64,000 bases of DNA, from positions 1-64,000 of the forward strand of contig NZ_FPBF01000009.1 in NCBI RefSeq assembly GCF_900116615.1, written 5' to 3'. The stretch comes from Algoriphagus locisalis. Its GTDB lineage: Bacteria; Bacteroidota; Bacteroidia; Cytophagales; Cyclobacteriaceae. The position numbers and the translations under genes are program-made. The first letter of the stretch is position 1, and every line of letters starts with the position of its first letter. The notes beneath the pieces are model-generated. The model worked only from the letters and a program-made list of their open reading frames with translations. It did not search any database and was not told the DNA's origin. Shown piece after piece: positions 33,669 through 41,956 of the stretch.

Positions 33669-35648
33669 ATGAGTAAAATAATCTTTTTTGTGCTGCTCAG
33701 CACTTCCGCTGCTTTTGCGCAGCAAGAGATCAAGCCCTTAAGATCTTCGATAGAAACAGATTCCCGCGTGATCAGGCAGGACGTTCCGATGACGAATTCT
33801 ATTCGCAAAGCTTTTGAGGAAGGATCAAGAAACTTTTCCGGGAAACCGGGTGAAAATTACTGGCAACTTGAAACTGATTTTACCATTAAAGCCAGCTTAG
33901 ATCCAAGTACCCAAACCATCACAGGTTCGGAGAAAATCCTTGTTCATAACAATAGCAAAGATGATTTGAATGCTATTGTACTTCGATTGGACCATAATAT
34001 TTTTCGAGGTGACGTACCTAGAGGAACATCAGTGCCGGCGGAAAATACAGAAGGAATGATCGTGACTGCCATCAAAGTGGCTGGGGAATCAGTGGACTTA
34101 AATCCAGCTCCCAGAAGAAGCCGAAATGATCCGGCGACGTTAAGCGTGCGAGGTTTGCAGAGCACTGTTGCTACAATCTCACTGGTGAATCCGATCAAAG
34201 CAGGAACAACTGCCGAAGTAGAGATCGACTGGCATACCAAATTGCCTGGTGGGGATAGTGGTCGAGGTCATAGAATGACACAGCGGTTTGACAGCACGTT
34301 ATTCCAGCCTACACAGTGGTTTCCTAGATTGGCGAAGTATGACGATCTGAGAGGATGGGAAACCAGTCTTTATCTAGGTCCTGCTGAGTTTCATAACAAT
34401 TTCGGGAAATTTGATGTCTCACTCACTGTACCCGCTGGCTGGATAGTGACTGGCACAGGTGTTTTACAAAACCCAAAGGAAGTTTTGACTCCAACTGTTG
34501 CGGAGAGATTTGCAAAAGTTCTAGATGCCGATGGAGAAGTCACTCTGGTAGGTGAGGATGAAAAAGGTCCCGGGAAAGCTACGAAAGCTGGAGATAAATT
34601 GACCTGGCGCTTTGTGGCAGATAAAGTGAATGATTTCGCCTGGGCGACTTCGGATAGATTTATCTGGAAAGCAACAAAGGCGGACATTCCAGGCAAAGGT
34701 CCGGTGCCGATTTATATGGTTTATATTCCTGAAAGGGCAAAGCTTTTTGAAAATGCTGGTGAGTACACCAAACATGCCTTGGAGTTTTATTCCAAACTTT
34801 GGGCACCGTACCCTTTTCCTCAACTCACTCTTCAGGACGGGCCAAGTGCTGGCATGGAATATCCTATGGTGATCAATTCCAATCAGGGAGCTGCGGATCA
34901 CGAGGCAGCGCATCAGTGGTGGCCAATGATGGTAGGAACAAACGAAACCCGCTACGGCTGGATGGATGAAGGTTTTAACCAATACATGAATATTCTTTCC
35001 AGCGCAGATGCCAGAGGAGTTGATTACAATCTGGATGGCTTGGGGCAAAGCTACGGTCGTATAAGTGGCATGGAAGATGAAGCTCCGATGATGTGGAGCG
35101 CTAACGACGCAGGCATGATGTATGGCTTCCAGACTTATTCCAAAACGCCGTTGATGCTTTCCATGCTTGGCGGCATCGTTGGTGATGAGGCTGTGATCAA
35201 TGCGATGAAAAAATACACCGCGACTTGGGCGTTCAAGCATCCTTCTCCTTGGGATTACATGTTCTTTATGAACAATGAGTTGGGGCAAAATTTGGAGTGG
35301 TTCTGGTATTACTGGTTGTTTACCACAGAATCTGTGCAGGGTTCCATTCAAAATGTAACTACCTCAAATGGCAAAACCACTGTACGCGTACATCAGGCAG
35401 GGGAAATGCCTTCGCCAGTTGTGCTTCAGGTTGAGTTTGAAGAAACAGCAGATGTCAAGATGCCTAATGCTAAAAAGATCAATGATACTACTGTGGAATT
35501 GACTTGGCCAGTTTCGGTTTGGTTTGAGGGAAGCAGAACTTTTGACGCGGTGATGGATTTTGGAGATGCGAAAATCAAGAAAATCACACTAGATCCTCAT
35601 AAACGATTCCCGGATAAGGATACGGCTGACAATGTTTGGCCTAGATAA
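33669..35648 (+). CDS. M1 family zinc metallopeptidase, exported
   Basis: About 659 residues from the ATG at 33669, which gives a clean signal peptide (MSKIIFFVLLSTSAAFAQ); an ATG 45 bases upstream would add a non-signal tail. The zinc motif is HEAAH (His411, Glu412, His415) with Glu434 in WMDEGFNQY, the exact HExxH-x18-E spacing of the gluzincin M1 family. SAGMEYP stands in place of the aminopeptidase GAMEN motif, so substrate choice may differ. Periplasmic or secreted. Single gene ending in a terminator. Confidence 0.9.
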   Translation: MSKIIFFVLLSTSAAFAQQEIKPLRSSIETDSRVIRQDVPMTNSIRKAFEEGSRNFSGKPGENYWQLETDFTIKASLDPSTQTITGSEKILVHNNSKDDLNAIVLRLDHNIFRGDVPRGTSVPAENTEGMIVTAIKVAGESVDLNPAPRRSRNDPATLSVRGLQSTVATISLVNPIKAGTTAEVEIDWHTKLPGGDSGRGHRMTQRFDSTLFQPTQWFPRLAKYDDLRGWETSLYLGPAEFHNNFGKFDVSLTVPAGWIVTGTGVLQNPKEVLTPTVAERFAKVLDADGEVTLVGEDEKGPGKATKAGDKLTWRFVADKVNDFAWATSDRFIWKATKADIPGKGPVPIYMVYIPERAKLFENAGEYTKHALEFYSKLWAPYPFPQLTLQDGPSAGMEYPMVINSNQGAADHEAAHQWWPMMVGTNETRYGWMDEGFNQYMNILSSADARGVDYNLDGLGQSYGRISGMEDEAPMMWSANDAGMMYGFQTYSKTPLMLSMLGGIVGDEAVINAMKKYTATWAFKHPSPWDYMFFMNNELGQNLEWFWYYWLFTTESVQGSIQNVTTSNGKTTVRVHQAGEMPSPVVLQVEFEETADVKMPNAKKINDTTVELTWPVSVWFEGSRTFDAVMDFGDAKIKKITLDPHKRFPDKDTADNVWPR

Positions 35649-35658
35649 AAGTGATGCA

Positions 35659-35690
35659 AAATGAGGCTCGAAAGAGTCTCATTTTTTATT
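35659..35690 (+). terminator. Terminator of the M1 peptidase gene
   Basis: AAATGAGGCTC/GAGTCTCATTT with a GAAA tetraloop followed by TTTTATTT. Confidence 0.85.
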
Positions 35691-35691
35691 T

Positions 35692-35728
35692 AACCGCAGT
35701 GGCGCGGAGCGTCACGCAGAGGGCGCTA
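35692..35728. repeat. Word repeat, solo
   Basis: AACCGCAGTGGCGCGGAGCG then TCACGCAGAGGGCGC: an imperfect array of GCGnAG-type 8- to 9-nt words, similar in architecture to the arms around the GxxExxY gene at 16660 and the repeat at 21657, but with different words. No gene attached. Confidence 0.5.
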
Positions 35729-35833
35729 TTTTAAAGTTGTCCTGCTTTTCCAGAAGCTGGACTTGAAATTCAACCAAATAGAGAAAGACTGAAAGTCCTA
35801 AAACTCCCAGCCTTTCTACACCCACTGCTTTTT

Positions 35834-36205
35834 TCAAAAAGGAAGATCAGCTTCCTCAGGTACGTTTGCTTTTCTTTCACCCATCAGCAGAATGCTTTGT
35901 ACAATTACCTCAGATATGTAGCGCTTGTTCCCTTCTTTGTCCTCGTAGGAGCGATTGCTTAGTTTACCTTCGATGGCAATTTCCGAGCCTTTGTCGGAGT
36001 ATTTGTCCAGTAATTCTGCTTGCTTACCCCAGGCTATGATGTTGTGCCAGGTAGTTTCTTCTACGCGTTCTCCTTTTTGGTTTTTATAATACTCGTTCGT
36101 AGCGAGAGATACTTTACCTAAAGTCTTGCCGCCTTCCAGGTTTTTGATTTCTACTTTGGATCCTAGCCGTCCGATTAGTTGTACTTTGTTTCTTAGCGTG
36201 TTCAT
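35834..36205 (-). CDS. ssb: Single-stranded DNA-binding protein
   Basis: 123 residues with one OB fold: MNTLRNKVQLIGRLG, KVSLATNEYYKNQKGE, TTWHNIIAWGKQAELLDKY (in part), GKLSNRSYEDKEGNKRY. It ends in EEADLPF, a short acidic tip of the kind that recruits partner proteins. It is shorter than usual replicative Ssb because the linker is nearly absent, so it may be a secondary copy. Monocistronic. Confidence 0.9.
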   Translation of the reverse strand: MNTLRNKVQLIGRLGSKVEIKNLEGGKTLGKVSLATNEYYKNQKGERVEETTWHNIIAWGKQAELLDKYSDKGSEIAIEGKLSNRSYEDKEGNKRYISEVIVQSILLMGERKANVPEEADLPF

Positions 36206-36294
36206 GATGTTTGTTGTTTTGGTTAGAAAATTTGTTTGTTGTTTCGCCAGAGGTAAAACTTATGATCCAAAGTTGGGGGATGGGTCAGCGCTTA

Positions 36295-36346
36295 GTCGGT
36301 AGCTAGTCGTTTGTATTCGATAGTAGTCGTTTGTTGTCGGATAAAG
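36295..36346. repeat. TAGTCG word repeat upstream of ssb
   Basis: TAGTCGGTAGCTAGTCGTTT, then GTATTCGATAGTAGTCGTTTG and TTGTCGG: short AGTCG-containing words repeated about every 10 bases, with TAGTCGTTTGT present twice. Same architecture as the other word repeats of the window. Confidence 0.5.
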
Positions 36347-36432
36347 TGGGTTTATTGGGCTTGGGAAGGGTTGTGATTTTAGAAAAGTTTAGTAGGTTTA
36401 GAGGAGGGAATGAGGAGTTGGGTAAATACGAG

Positions 36433-37034
36433 TGTTAGCACCAAGCAAAAATGACAACAGACAGACATATTAAATTAGGACGAACTATAGCATTGATTTC
36501 CTTTCTCGCAGGGACAATCATATTCGGACTTTACTATTTGACTTCTGCATTTGAACTCCTTTTCGTTGGATATGGATTTATTGCACTAATTGGGCTAATA
36601 AATATTGGAGTTTTAATCGCAATTTTAGTAAGAGCAGGTGCAGACAGAGAAAACCGAAGTAGACTTCTGAAAACTTGCGGGCTAATGACTCTAAATATTC
36701 CCGTTATGAAAGCTTATTGTTGGGTGGCGATAATATTACTCGGAACAATGAGAATTACCTTCACGAATGAAACAGGGACAAAACTGACCGACATAAATAT
36801 TATTGGATGTGGTGGCGGACATATTGAGAAATTGGAAGTAGGAGAAAGCGAAACTGTTTGGGTTTCTATCACAGGTGACTGTTCGATCGATATTGACTAT
36901 TTATCAAACGGACAACGAAAAGAAGAAATGGTTGCAGGTTACGTAACATCCAGCATGGGACAGAAACTAAATCATAAAATTGACGGACAAGACAAAGACA
37001 TAATCTGAAAAAATAAAAAAGCCAGGTGCTAACA
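36433..37034. other. Cassette-like unit bounded by inverted TGTTAGCACC / GGTGCTAACA
   Basis: A perfect 10-bp inverted repeat, TGTTAGCACC at 36433-36442 and GGTGCTAACA at 37025-37034, encloses a single hypothetical gene that starts 8 bases inside the left copy. The right copy continues ATACCTATACGCAATGCCC, recalling the consensus of attC-like sites seen in Bacteroidota cassette arrays, but the second half of such a site is not found. It may be a decayed integron-type cassette (inference). Confidence 0.45.
36451..37008 (+). CDS. Hypothetical membrane protein in a cassette-like unit
   Basis: 185 residues. Three hydrophobic helices (about 11-28, 34-60, 85-100) with charged RAGADRENRSRLLKTCG between, followed by a C-terminal soluble beta-rich part (MRITFTNETGTKLTDINIIG, GDCSIDIDYLSNGQ). 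The MRITFTNETG to ISITGDC part resembles small beta-sandwich tails of hypothetical cassette proteins. No known family. Codon choice appears more A-rich than in the flanking housekeeping genes, in line with acquisition. Confidence 0.7.
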   Translation: MTTDRHIKLGRTIALISFLAGTIIFGLYYLTSAFELLFVGYGFIALIGLINIGVLIAILVRAGADRENRSRLLKTCGLMTLNIPVMKAYCWVAIILLGTMRITFTNETGTKLTDINIIGCGGGHIEKLEVGESETVWVSITGDCSIDIDYLSNGQRKEEMVAGYVTSSMGQKLNHKIDGQDKDII

Positions 37035-37089
37035 ATACCTATACGCAATGCCCTTCGGGACACTGCGCCAAGCGCCAAATCATTATCAC

Positions 37090-37626
37090 ATGAAACCTTT
37101 CCTAATCCTAACCTTCTTCACTTTGTTTTTTTCTTGCTCGACTCCGGATAAGGGGAAAAGCTTGTTTGACGATTTGGTTGACAAAGAGACGGTCGTAATT
37201 AATTTAATTGATTATACTTTAGACAGTATTCCAAGTGAGATAGGAAGGCTCAAAAAAGTACAATCTTTATCTATTGGGAATCAGAGAGATACTGGTTGGG
37301 TGGCTTATCCGCCATTGCTGGCACGGATTGAACAGCCACCTTTTCAACAGTTACCAGATGAGATAACTGAACTTTCGGACTTAAAAACTCTGCGATTAGT
37401 TGGGTTAGATTTAAACCGACTTCCTGACAAATTTGAGAGGCTTCAAAAGCTGGATACCCTGGATTTATTTTTCAATAAGCTGACGATTTCTGATGAATTA
37501 GAGAAACTCAAGAAATTAGAGAATCTTACCTATTTGGATATACGAGGCAACAAGGTGGATACAGCCGACATACGAGCGTTAAAGGAGTCAAATCCTCATT
37601 TGACTCTGAGAAGTGGCTTAGAATGA
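37090..37626 (+). CDS. Leucine-rich-repeat lipoprotein
   Basis: About 178 residues from ATG 37090, chosen because it opens a lipoprotein signal (MKPFLILTFFTLFFSCS); the longer frame from 37048 would add a non-signal tail. Four LRR-type units follow: IPSEIGRLKKVQSLSI, LPDEITELSDLKTLRLVGLD, LPDKFERLQKLDTLDLF and LEKLKKLENLTYLDIRGN. Surface-exposed LRR proteins bind other proteins; the partner is unknown. Confidence 0.78.
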   Translation: MKPFLILTFFTLFFSCSTPDKGKSLFDDLVDKETVVINLIDYTLDSIPSEIGRLKKVQSLSIGNQRDTGWVAYPPLLARIEQPPFQQLPDEITELSDLKTLRLVGLDLNRLPDKFERLQKLDTLDLFFNKLTISDELEKLKKLENLTYLDIRGNKVDTADIRALKESNPHLTLRSGLE

Positions 37627-37812
37627 CAACGAACATAATAGTGGCGAATGAGCGATTTCCTGCCGGGTTCAGGCATTCTTGCAGGTAGAACTTTGAAAAT
37701 GGACTTGAGTGTAAGTTGTTTTAGGTAAAATATTTTTTGATAAAAGACTTATATTTATTGTTTATCAATAAATAGTTATTATTCTTGTGATGTATTTATA
37801 AACATCGCAATT

Positions 37813-38349
37813 ATGTCACAAACAAATAATTTCATTTTCAAGGGGCTGAGGATTGTTGCTTGGATCATCTTCGTTGGCCTTTGCATAGAAGCAGGTGGGC
37901 TGATCGTAAATTTTATTTTTAGTCTATACAATCCGGACTTTGTCAGTAAGCTCTACCAAAAGTTGGACTTAAGCGAACTTTATGCCCAGAGCAAATGGGT
38001 ATTCTTCTCTATGTACAGTTTTGTCATCTCCATCGCAGTTTTGAAGGCTGTGCTATTTTATGTGATCATCAAATTGGTCACGGAGATTAACCTGATAAAA
38101 CCGTTTAATGAAGTAGTGCCGAAGCAGATTTTTAAAATCAGTTACTACACGCTTTCCATAGGGCTTTTGAGTTATTTGGCCCGGCAGACTGTTCAAAATC
38201 TTGGGCATCGAGGCTATTCATTAGATATGCTAAATGAGTTCTGGGTGGACAGCTCGGCGTTTATTATGATGGCAGGCATCGTGTATGTTATCGGGATTAT
38301 CTTCGCCAGAGGCGTGGAAATCCAAAACGAAAACGAGTTAACTGTCTAA
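37813..38349 (+). CDS. DUF2975 family membrane protein
   Basis: 178 residues with four predicted transmembrane helices (about 12-33, 60-85, 108-125, 146-168) and the short cytoplasmic motif EINLIKPFNEVVPKQIFKIS typical of DUF2975. The family almost always precedes a small Cro/CI-type HTH gene, as here (4-base gap). The pair may sense a membrane signal and regulate itself; function not known. Confidence 0.83.
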   Translation: MSQTNNFIFKGLRIVAWIIFVGLCIEAGGLIVNFIFSLYNPDFVSKLYQKLDLSELYAQSKWVFFSMYSFVISIAVLKAVLFYVIIKLVTEINLIKPFNEVVPKQIFKISYYTLSIGLLSYLARQTVQNLGHRGYSLDMLNEFWVDSSAFIMMAGIVYVIGIIFARGVEIQNENELTV

Positions 38350-38353
38350 GCCT

Positions 38354-38575
38354 ATGCCTATCATTGTAAACCTGGATGTAGTCATGGCCAAACGGAAAAT
38401 CTCGCTGAATGAACTTTCCGAAAGAGTTGATTTGACCTTATCCAATCTTTCGATCTTGAAGACAGGAAAAGCAAAAGCCATTCGTTTTAGCACCTTGGAG
38501 GCAATCTGTAGGGCTTTGGATTGCCAGCCAGCAGATTTATTGGAATTTGTACATGAGGATGATAATCCGAGGTAG
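38354..38575 (+). CDS. Small Cro/CI-type HTH regulator (DUF2975 partner)
   Basis: 73 residues, nearly all one HTH_26/YozG-like domain: MPIIVNLDVVMAKRKISLNE, LTLSNLSILKTGKAKAIRFS (recognition helix) and LEAICRALDCQPADLLEF. It binds DNA, presumably as a dimer. Coupled with the DUF2975 gene directly upstream. Confidence 0.88.
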   Translation: MPIIVNLDVVMAKRKISLNELSERVDLTLSNLSILKTGKAKAIRFSTLEAICRALDCQPADLLEFVHEDDNPR

Positions 38576-38674
38576 CAGTAATCATTTATTGCTCCATACT
38601 ATTTCAGAATTCTGTAAATTCCCAACTGTACATATTCAAGTAGAAATTTTTACCATAAACATAACCCCTAACAC

Positions 38675-39268
38675 ATGTGGTGGCAGTATTTTTTAGTCTT
38701 CTTAGGAGCGCTTTTATTTGATATAGTGCCATTTCCTTTTCCGCCTGCCTTTACCATTATGGTCTTTCTACAGATCGTATTTAAGTTGAATATTTGGTGG
38801 GTTGTTTTGATTGGAGTGGCAGGTTCAGTATTGGGTCGGTATATACTGCTTTTGTATTCGCCTCTGCTGGCAAAGAGATACCTAAAGGAATCCAAGAATC
38901 ATGACATTCAATTCTTGGGTGACAAAATGAGAGAAAATAAATGGAAGGGGATTTTGCTCATACTTGCCTATTCCTTGCTGCCTCTCCCGACGACGCCGCT
39001 TTTCTTGGGGGCTGGTATTTCGAAAATCAAGGCTAGTTATGTTATTCCTGCTTTTATTGTAGGGAAGTTTACCAGTGATACCATTGCGCTTTTTTTGGGA
39101 GCATATGCGGTAGAAAATGTACAGACCATACTTGATCAGGCATTTTCTCTGAAGGCTATTGCAAGTCTAGTTTTGGCGTTTTTTCTTCTTTTTTGCCTTT
39201 TTTTCATTGATTGGCGTACCTTGATTCAGACTAAAAAACTGGTATGGAATTTCAAAATATTGAAGTAG
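38675..39268 (+). CDS. VTT/DedA-like membrane protein
   Basis: 197 residues, about five hydrophobic helices. Features of SNARE-associated/VTT proteins: the re-entrant-like PFPFPPAFTIMVFLQ, the GSVLGRYILLLYSPLL segment and LLPLPTTPLFLGAGISK with an F-x-x-G-A-G core followed by IVGKFTSDTIALFLGAY. Family members act in lipid flipping or membrane homeostasis. Single gene. Confidence 0.7.
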   Translation: MWWQYFLVFLGALLFDIVPFPFPPAFTIMVFLQIVFKLNIWWVVLIGVAGSVLGRYILLLYSPLLAKRYLKESKNHDIQFLGDKMRENKWKGILLILAYSLLPLPTTPLFLGAGISKIKASYVIPAFIVGKFTSDTIALFLGAYAVENVQTILDQAFSLKAIASLVLAFFLLFCLFFIDWRTLIQTKKLVWNFKILK

Positions 39269-39310
39269 CAACTCAGTTAAAAAAAGTGTTTTACTAACCG
39301 ACAGGTAAAT

Positions 39311-39772
39311 ATGAAAAAATTAGTATTGATTCTAGCGCTCACCCTCTGCTTCGATTGCTTTTCTCAGGAAGTGGAAAATATGGAAGTAGAAGCTGTTGAA
39401 ACTGTGGTTAATCAGTTTTTTGAAGCTTTGGAAAAGCAGGATACCGTTTTATTAAAACAAGTAGCTTTCATGGAAGGACAGATCTGGACAGTGAATAACA
39501 CGGTAAGTCCCCCAAGGCATAGAATGAGGTTTTTTACTGATGATTTGAAGTCACTTATATCGAAGAACTCCTATCTAGAAACTGCCAAATCTATGGATGT
39601 GAAAATCCATGTAGGTATGGCCATGGCTTGGGTTCCGTATGAGTTCAGATTGAATGGAGAATTCTCCCATTGTGGTGTGGATGTATTTACTTTAGTCAAA
39701 AAAGAGGATGCTTGGAAGATTGTAAATTTGTCTTATACCATTGACAAAGAGGGGTGTGATCACGGAGTTTAG
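39311..39772 (+). CDS. Exported NTF2/SnoaL-like protein
   Basis: 153 residues with a signal peptide (MKKLVLILALTLCFDCFSQ). The rest resembles the NTF2-like lumazine-binding group: VVNQFFEALEKQDTVLLKQV, MAMAWVPYEFRLNGEFSHCGVDVF (in part) and DAWKIVNLSYTI. No catalytic residues can be assigned. Monocistronic. Confidence 0.72.
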   Translation: MKKLVLILALTLCFDCFSQEVENMEVEAVETVVNQFFEALEKQDTVLLKQVAFMEGQIWTVNNTVSPPRHRMRFFTDDLKSLISKNSYLETAKSMDVKIHVGMAMAWVPYEFRLNGEFSHCGVDVFTLVKKEDAWKIVNLSYTIDKEGCDHGV

Positions 39773-39789
39773 AAAGTGAAAGTTGATCG

Positions 39790-40299
39790 TTAATCCTTCA
39801 ACTCATACCATTCAATTCCGGTAAGCGGAACTCGTCTCCCCTTAGGAGCTTCCGGAGCATAATTTGCCGCCAGATAATCCAGGATTATTGATTCATTTCC
39901 TCCAAGTTCCCAAAGACCTTGGGTTTCCTGCATCCAGACGATTCTTTCATGCCAGCCTTCCCGGGTAAAGCGGTTTTGGAGAATCAGCGCACTGGAATGA
40001 CAGGCGGTACAATTCGCTTTCACCAACTCAAGCCCTTCTCCAGCAAGCAAGCCGGTTTCCACATCTTTTCCATCGACAAGTTCGGTAGTAAAGTCTGTTA
40101 AAGGCTCTGGGTTTTTTGGTGAAGTTTCTGATGTTGTAGCGTTAAATCGTTTAGAAATTTCAGGTTGGAAAACCACTAAAAGAACTAAGCCTAAAAGCAA
40201 AACCACAAGTATTGCCAATCCTGCTACAGATTTGGTAAGCGAGTTGAAAAGTTGATTCTTTGCCTGATTAGAAGGCTGTTTGTCCGGTACGTTGTTCAT
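39790..40299 (-). CDS. Membrane-anchored c-type cytochrome, sulfite dehydrogenase subunit
   Basis: 169 residues. One transmembrane helix at about 26-46 anchors a periplasmic mono-heme domain with CTACH (Cys97, Cys100, His101), FTREGWHERIVWMQETQGLW supplying a probable Met ligand, and LDYLAANYAP near the end. It lies 5 bases after the Moco sulfite oxidase gene in one transcript, like the SorA/SorB arrangement, and would receive its electrons. Confidence 0.85.
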   Translation of the reverse strand: MNNVPDKQPSNQAKNQLFNSLTKSVAGLAILVVLLLGLVLLVVFQPEISKRFNATTSETSPKNPEPLTDFTTELVDGKDVETGLLAGEGLELVKANCTACHSSALILQNRFTREGWHERIVWMQETQGLWELGGNESIILDYLAANYAPEAPKGRRVPLTGIEWYELKD

Positions 40300-40304
40300 A
40301 GTTC

Positions 40305-41570
40305 TTAGCTTACTTTAACAGCTATTCTATGACAGGCATTGTTTAAGTATCCCTTCGGGTTCCAACCTGGAATGACCATAGGTTGTGAGATTCCTTGATC
40401 ATCAGTTGCTTTCGCCCAGATTTCGTAATATCCAGTCTCAGGAAAGCTCAACTCTATTGACCACTGCTGCCATGCGAGCCGATTAACTGGTTTTTTCAAA
40501 GTACATTTTTTCCAAGTTGCGCCAAAATCTGTGCTTACTTCCATTGCACTTACTTCCTGCTCTCCCGCCCAAGCATGACCTCGCACGCTTAGCTTTTTGG
40601 AGGTGCTAAACATCGCTCCGGATTTTGGATAGGTGATGATGGACTTCACCGGCATGGATTCGATGATTTTCATGTCTTCATCTGGTACTTTCTCGCCAGG
40701 AGCTACTGGGTATTTTGGAACACGATAGGCATCTCCCATCATTTTCTCCCCATCGTGCACTTGGTTTCTTATCACGAGTTTGTGAAGCCACTTGCCAGAA
40801 ACTGACGCTGGCCATCCGCCACATACCAAGCGAAGGGGATAACCATGTGCCAATGGAATATCTTTTCCGTTCAGAGCCCAAGCCAAAAGGGTCTCATCCT
40901 GCATTGCTTTGGCTATGGGAGCACCACGGGATATCACAACCTTGTTTGGATCGCCATTTAGGTGTTTGTCTTTCCCATAATAGCCGATGTACACGGCATC
41001 GTGTTTCACGCCCACATCCGCCAGCACATCCTTTAATCTTACTCCAGTCCACTCCGAGCAATACACAGCACCCTCTTCCCATTGATTACCGGATGCAGGA
41101 GGATAAAAGCTAGCCCGGCCATTGCCTCCGCATTCAAGTGTAAGTTGGTAGGTGTAGGCTTTGAACTTCTTTTTGAGCTCGTCGAGCGTATATGTTTTTT
41201 CCTGAACTGCAGACTCCCCACCGATAGTCAGTGTCCAATTTGCTGCATCAACATCTTTTGGAATCAGTCCATTATTTCTGATGAAAATACTAGCAAAGGG
41301 AGTGATCGCATCATTCAAAAGATGCGGAGCTGGCTCTACATTCCATGGTTTCTCATTACGTATTATCATCCCTTCACTTTTCCCTTTCATTGGATCAAAA
41401 TCCGCTGGCAAAGCCACTGGGATGTAACCTTTAGGCATGGTGGCAGCGTGGACAATATTTGCACCCAAAAATGCAGAGATAGCTGCCATTGAGCTTTTCT
41501 GCAAAAAAGCTCGGCGATTTTTGGATTGGCTCTTAATTTTCTTTGGGTTGATATTGTCAGCGTTTGACAT
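40305..41570 (-). CDS. Sulfite oxidase family molybdoenzyme (SorA-like)
   Basis: 421 residues. Tat signal with NRRAFLQKSS (Arg19-Arg20) and cleavage near HAA. A Moco domain has the molybdenum Cys147 in LTLECGGNGR, then AVYCSEWTGVRLKDVL and GYPLRLVCGGWPASVSGKW (in part), and a C-terminal Mo-co dimerisation domain from about 305 (ITYPKSGAMFSTSKKLSVRG). It oxidises sulfite to sulfate in the periplasm and passes electrons to the cytochrome gene downstream. YedY-type activity is less likely because the dimerisation domain is present. Confidence 0.88.
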   Translation of the reverse strand: MSNADNINPKKIKSQSKNRRAFLQKSSMAAISAFLGANIVHAATMPKGYIPVALPADFDPMKGKSEGMIIRNEKPWNVEPAPHLLNDAITPFASIFIRNNGLIPKDVDAANWTLTIGGESAVQEKTYTLDELKKKFKAYTYQLTLECGGNGRASFYPPASGNQWEEGAVYCSEWTGVRLKDVLADVGVKHDAVYIGYYGKDKHLNGDPNKVVISRGAPIAKAMQDETLLAWALNGKDIPLAHGYPLRLVCGGWPASVSGKWLHKLVIRNQVHDGEKMMGDAYRVPKYPVAPGEKVPDEDMKIIESMPVKSIITYPKSGAMFSTSKKLSVRGHAWAGEQEVSAMEVSTDFGATWKKCTLKKPVNRLAWQQWSIELSFPETGYYEIWAKATDDQGISQPMVIPGWNPKGYLNNACHRIAVKVS

Positions 41571-41605
41571 GGCTACAGGTTATTGAAAAGTGATAGAAAG
41601 TAAAA

Positions 41606-41927
41606 TTAAAAATCTTCGGGAGTATTGCCGTATGGAATGTGGTGCAATTCGGAGATTTCTGGTTTAGAGACCCCAATGCTGAAATCAAAAGGTTTGATGC
41701 CAGCATTTCCTAAAGCAGTCAGGTCAAGTTCATATCTTCCTATCCTCACTTGGTGTACTTTGCCCACTGGCGGACAAAAACGTCCGATAGATTTTCCGAA
41801 AGGATCATTTATCTGGCAATTGAGGGCTGTTTTACCGTTTTTTTACTGGCACAGAAATTTTATAGAAAAGGTAGAGGGGATTCTCTGCTTTCGGGTTGAG
41901 ATTAACTAATACTAAGCTGAGATTTCC
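41606..41927 (-). pseudogene. Frameshifted C-terminal gene remnant
   Basis: Two minus-strand reading frames join at a run of seven A residues (T-run at 41838-41844 on the plus strand). Upstream part: LVNLNPKAENPLYLFYKISV then PVKK. Downstream part: NGKTALNCQINDPFGKSIGR, then RYELDLTALGNAGIKPFDFS and a stop at 41606-41608. Reading through with a one-base shift gives about 105 residues of coherent beta-rich protein. No start codon precedes the upstream part, so it looks like the tail of a lost gene. The LYLFYK and NDPFGKxIG pattern is loosely reminiscent of GldH-type lipoproteins, but I do not assign it. Nothing else is seen in 41571-41956. Confidence 0.5.
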
Positions 41928-41956
41928 TTAAAAAATACTATTTAACCGCAATTTCT

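Noticed and set aside
34521..35351. Long minus-strand ORF (276 codons) opposite the M1 peptidase
   Set aside because: The plus strand has an intact zinc motif and signal peptide; the antisense frame is rich in His/Arg/Ser as expected for a shadow.
40715..41492. Two plus-strand ORFs inside the sulfite oxidase gene
   Set aside because: Antisense shadows of a well-supported Moco enzyme, without domain patterns.
41625..41909. 94-codon plus-strand ORF upstream of the first permease
   Set aside because: The opposite strand reads as coherent protein after one frameshift; the plus frame shows no recognisable feature.
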